Assembly: GCA_028870815.1 (NCBI GenBank)
Contig: JAGWOU010000056.1
Location: 1 to 8,576, forward strand
DNA from: Rhodospirillales bacterium
GTDB lineage: Bacteria > Pseudomonadota > Alphaproteobacteria > Acetobacterales > Acetobacteraceae
Reading direction: 5' to 3'
Length of the DNA stretch: 8,576 nucleotides
This document shows, piece after piece, positions 7,062 through 8,576 of this stretch. The position numbers were made by a program, and so were the translations under genes. How positions within the stretch are numbered: position 1 is the stretch's first letter; the number at the start of each line of letters is the position of its first letter. The notes under the pieces were generated by a model. That model was not told the DNA's origin, ran no database searches, and was given only the letters and a program-made list of their open reading frames with translations.

Positions 7062-7085
7062 AAAAATTCCCGGCAGTGCCGGGAA
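7062..7085 (-). terminator. intrinsic terminator between tolB and ompW
   Basis: On the minus strand TTCCCGGC, loop ACT, GCCGGGAA is a perfect eight-base-pair stem followed by TTTTT. It reads in the direction of tolB and lies about 210 bases after its stop, beyond both palindromic elements. On the plus strand the stem is followed by CTTTAAGG, so it would not terminate there. It leaves only 72 bases before the ompW start for a promoter. Confidence 0.8.
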
Positions 7086-7122
7086 CTTTAAGGCATGTGG
7101 CATTTTTACATAGTGCCAGGCA

Positions 7123-7148
7123 GCCGGTGCGGATGCGCCCACACCGGC
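7123..7148. repeat. inverted repeat GCCGGTG/CACCGGC
   Basis: A seven-base-pair perfect stem with a 12-base loop, lying between palindromic element 1 and the terminator. No U-tract follows on either strand. It could be an mRNA hairpin in the tolB 3' untranslated region, or chance in a GC-rich stretch. Confidence 0.4.
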
Positions 7149-7160
7149 CAAAGCCAGGCT

Positions 7161-7224
7161 TAGAGCGCGATGACTTTAGGTTCGCTCGCTTTGCGAGCGG
7201 AACTGAAGTCTGAATCGCCCTCTA
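7161..7224 (+). repeat. 64-bp palindromic element, copy 1
   Basis: The element begins TAGAGCGCGATGAC and ends GTCTGAATCGCCCTCTA. Its arms pair over most of their length: TAGAG with CTCTA, CGCTCGC with GCGAGCG around a TTT loop, and GACTTTAG with CTGAAGTC. The right arm carries an unpaired TGA just before ATCG. It has the same length as copy 2 and aligns to it without gaps when copy 2 is inverted (37 of 64 positions identical by my count). It resembles REP/BIME-type dispersed intergenic repeats in layout, but I cannot assign a named family. Confidence 0.75.
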
Positions 7225-7235
7225 ATTCATAGATT

Positions 7236-7299
7236 CAGAGACGGATTCAGACATGAGAGCGATCGCTGGGGCGATTCGATCTCATGTCATCCGGCTCTA
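7236..7299 (-). repeat. 64-bp palindromic element, copy 2, inverted
   Basis: Read on the minus strand it begins TAGAGCCGGATGACATGAGA and ends TCTCATGTCTGAATCCGTCTCTG. The outer nine-base-pair stem GACATGAGA/TCTCATGTC is perfect, and an inner stem of GCGAT type closes a CCCA loop. As in copy 1 the second arm has an unpaired TGA at the same position. The first three bases on the minus strand (7299-7297) are the tolB TAG stop codon. Eleven bases (7225-7235) separate it from copy 1, and the two copies point in opposite directions. Confidence 0.75.
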
Positions 7300-8576
7300 G
7301 GCCAAAAGCGGCCCCCAGGAGGGATCGGAGGCATAAGTGGGGGTATCCACCAGGCGCTCGTTGAACCCGTCCACACCGATCGTCACCAAGTTGGAGCTGT
7401 GGCCCGAACCCGTGGGGGTCTGGCGGCAGAACATGATCACGCGGCCATTCGGGCAGAAGGTGGAGCATTCCACCAGGAAGCCCTGGGAGAGTATCCGCTC
7501 GCCCGTGCCATCCGGCGCCATCACGCCGATGGAAAATCCGCCTGACCCCCAGAATGTGTAGGAGATCAAATCCCCGCGCGGCGACCAGCATGGCTCGGCA
7601 TACTGGCCAGGACCGAAGGAGATACGCTTCACCCCAGAGCCATCCGCGTTCATCACGAAAAGCTGCTGGTTGCCGTCGCGGTCAGAGTTAAAGACGATCT
7701 GCGAACCATCCGGCGAATAGCAGGGTGTCACGTTGATGGAGTTGCTGTCGGTCAGCTCCGTCACGCCGCCGCCGCCAAGGCCGGTCTTCACAATCGCGGC
7801 GCCGCCATTGCGCGAAACGGACATCAGCAGCGAATTGCCATCCGGCGAGAAGCGCGGGCCGATGGTCATTTCCCCGAACCCGCCAACAAGCTGCGTCGCG
7901 CCGGATTGCAGGTCGAACAGATAGACGCGGGGGTTGGTACCGTCCCGGTAACTCACGAACGCCAATTGCTGGCGGGCGGGATTATACTGGGGCGACAGCG
8001 CCATGTTGGCGCCACTGGTGAGAAACTGCACGTTCGCACCGTCGTAATCCATCACCGCGAGGCGGCGGATGGGGCTCGTCACCGGCCCGGAAACAGAGAT
8101 GAAGGCGACACGGCTGTCGAAATACCCCTTCTCCCCGATCATCTGCTGGTAAACGGTGTCCGCGATGATATGCGCGATGCGCCGCCAGTTATCCGGGGTG
8201 GTGGTATAGGCCGTGCCCTGCACCTGCGCTTGCTGCTGCACATTCCAGAGCCGGAATTCCACCCGCAACTGGCCACCACCGGCGTCCTGTACGTCGCCCG
8301 TAACCAGCCCCTGCGCGCCCAGCAGGCTCCAGTTCTGCCACACCGGCGTGCCGTTATTCATGGAATTCGGCACGAAGCTCGAAGGGTCGATGGCGCGGAA
8401 CAGCCCGCAGCGGGAAAGATCGTCGGTGATTACCTGGGTGATCTGCGCCCCCACGCCCTGCGTGTCGAACGGCGAGATGGCAATGGGAATAGGCGCGTTC
8501 TGTGCGCCGCTCACCTGAATGGCCGGGCCGTTATTCGAGGTCGCCGGCGCGCTTTGGGCAAAGGCGGCGGGGCCGG
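7297..8576 (-). CDS. tolB: Tol-Pal system beta-propeller protein TolB, N-terminus cut by window edge
   Basis: TolB is a periplasmic protein that links the TolA/inner-membrane complex to the outer-membrane lipoprotein Pal, helping envelope constriction at division. There are 425 visible residues. The first six (GPAAFA) look like the end of a signal peptide cleaved before QSAPATSNN, so only the start of the signal is missing. The N-terminal TolB domain spans about residues 27-170 (PIAISPFDTQG onward). The remainder is a six-bladed propeller with PD40-type repeats: GPRFSPDGNSLLMS, TPCYSPDGSQIVFNSDRDG, PCWSPRGDLISYTF and CPNGRVIMF. The chain ends SDPSWGPLLA, a normal TolB C-terminus. The GTG at 8514 is internal, not the start. 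The stop codon lies inside a palindromic element. No pal gene follows directly. Six cysteines are present, three of them within the last blade. Confidence 0.96.
   Translation of the reverse strand, partial: GPAAFAQSAPATSNNGPAIQVSGAQNAPIPIAISPFDTQGVGAQITQVITDDLSRCGLFRAIDPSSFVPNSMNNGTPVWQNWSLLGAQGLVTGDVQDAGGGQLRVEFRLWNVQQQAQVQGTAYTTTPDNWRRIAHIIADTVYQQMIGEKGYFDSRVAFISVSGPVTSPIRRLAVMDYDGANVQFLTSGANMALSPQYNPARQQLAFVSYRDGTNPRVYLFDLQSGATQLVGGFGEMTIGPRFSPDGNSLLMSVSRNGGAAIVKTGLGGGGVTELTDSNSINVTPCYSPDGSQIVFNSDRDGNQQLFVMNADGSGVKRISFGPGQYAEPCWSPRGDLISYTFWGSGGFSIGVMAPDGTGERILSQGFLVECSTFCPNGRVIMFCRQTPTGSGHSSNLVTIGVDGFNERLVDTPTYASDPSWGPLLA

Larger units (their letters stand above)
6990..7296. other. gene-free stretch between tolB and ompW
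   Basis: No reading frame here looks like a gene. From the tolB side the stretch holds two 64-bp palindromic elements and their 11-base spacer, an inverted repeat GCCGGTG/CACCGGC (7123-7148), a terminator, and the ompW ribosome binding site (GGAG near 7000). In the 72 bases between the terminator and the ompW start I see no convincing -35/-10 pair. Confidence 0.8.

Noticed and set aside
7100..7118. TGGCAC on the minus strand as a sigma-54 promoter half
   Set aside because: The required TTGC element is absent at the right spacing; AAAAATG is found there instead.
7123..7148. Inverted repeat GCCGGTG/CACCGGC as a terminator
   Set aside because: No U-tract follows on either strand and the loop is 12 bases. 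The proper terminator is at 7062-7085.
7258..7267. GCGATCGC octamer as a separate functional motif
   Set aside because: It is part of the inner stem of palindromic copy 2 and needs no separate explanation.
7146..7309. Near-direct repeat GGCCAAA flanking the palindrome pair as a target-site duplication
   Set aside because: The left copy is separated from the element by five bases and the right copy is tolB coding sequence. The match is short enough to be chance.
8512..8514. GTG at 8514 as the tolB start
   Set aside because: The frame stays open upstream and encodes what looks like a signal-peptide end (AFA then QSAP), so the gene continues past the window.

Overview
This window looks like a chromosomal core region from a GC-rich alphaproteobacterium. 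The gene order rpsB-tsf-pyrH-frr-uppS-cdsA-dxr-rseP is the usual alphaproteobacterial arrangement. An Acetobacteraceae/Rhodospirillales relative is my best guess from the protein style, but that is inference and not shown by any marker. Every gene I can support lies on the minus strand, so transcription runs from high to low coordinates. I see no phage, insertion sequence, CRISPR array, tRNA or rRNA.

Layout in the direction of transcription. (1) 8576-7297: tolB, cut by the right window edge within its signal peptide, encoding the periplasmic beta-propeller of the Tol-Pal envelope system. (2) 7296-6990: a gene-free stretch of about 300 bases. It holds two 64-bp palindromic elements in opposite orientation (the outer end of one supplies the tolB stop codon), a smaller inverted repeat and an intrinsic terminator. 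(3) 6989-6309: an OmpW-family outer-membrane barrel gene, followed by a clear intrinsic terminator. (4) 6250-6029: a probable promoter and a roughly 140-nt structured leader. (5) 6028-1: a long operon. rpsB (ribosomal protein S2) and tsf (EF-Ts) serve translation. pyrH (UMP kinase) makes UDP. frr recycles ribosomes. uppS makes undecaprenyl diphosphate, cdsA makes CDP-diacylglycerol and dxr makes MEP, the isoprenoid precursor. Last comes the start of rseP, a membrane site-2 protease. The operon thus joins translation to lipid, isoprenoid and envelope synthesis.

From frr to rseP the genes are tightly packed: a 1-base overlap, a 4-base gap, a 10-base overlap and a 1-base gap, which suggests translational coupling. 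The rpsB-tsf and tsf-pyrH gaps are longer, and each holds a strong GC-rich hairpin without a U-tract.

The genes are ordinary housekeeping genes. The interesting material is non-coding. The 64-bp palindromes at 7161-7224 and 7236-7299 align without gaps once one is inverted. They differ at several stem positions in a compensatory way and keep the same TGA bulge, so the folded structure seems to be what is preserved. The rpsB leader also folds into a GNRA-capped hairpin that competes with a second hairpin, a plausible autoregulatory element.
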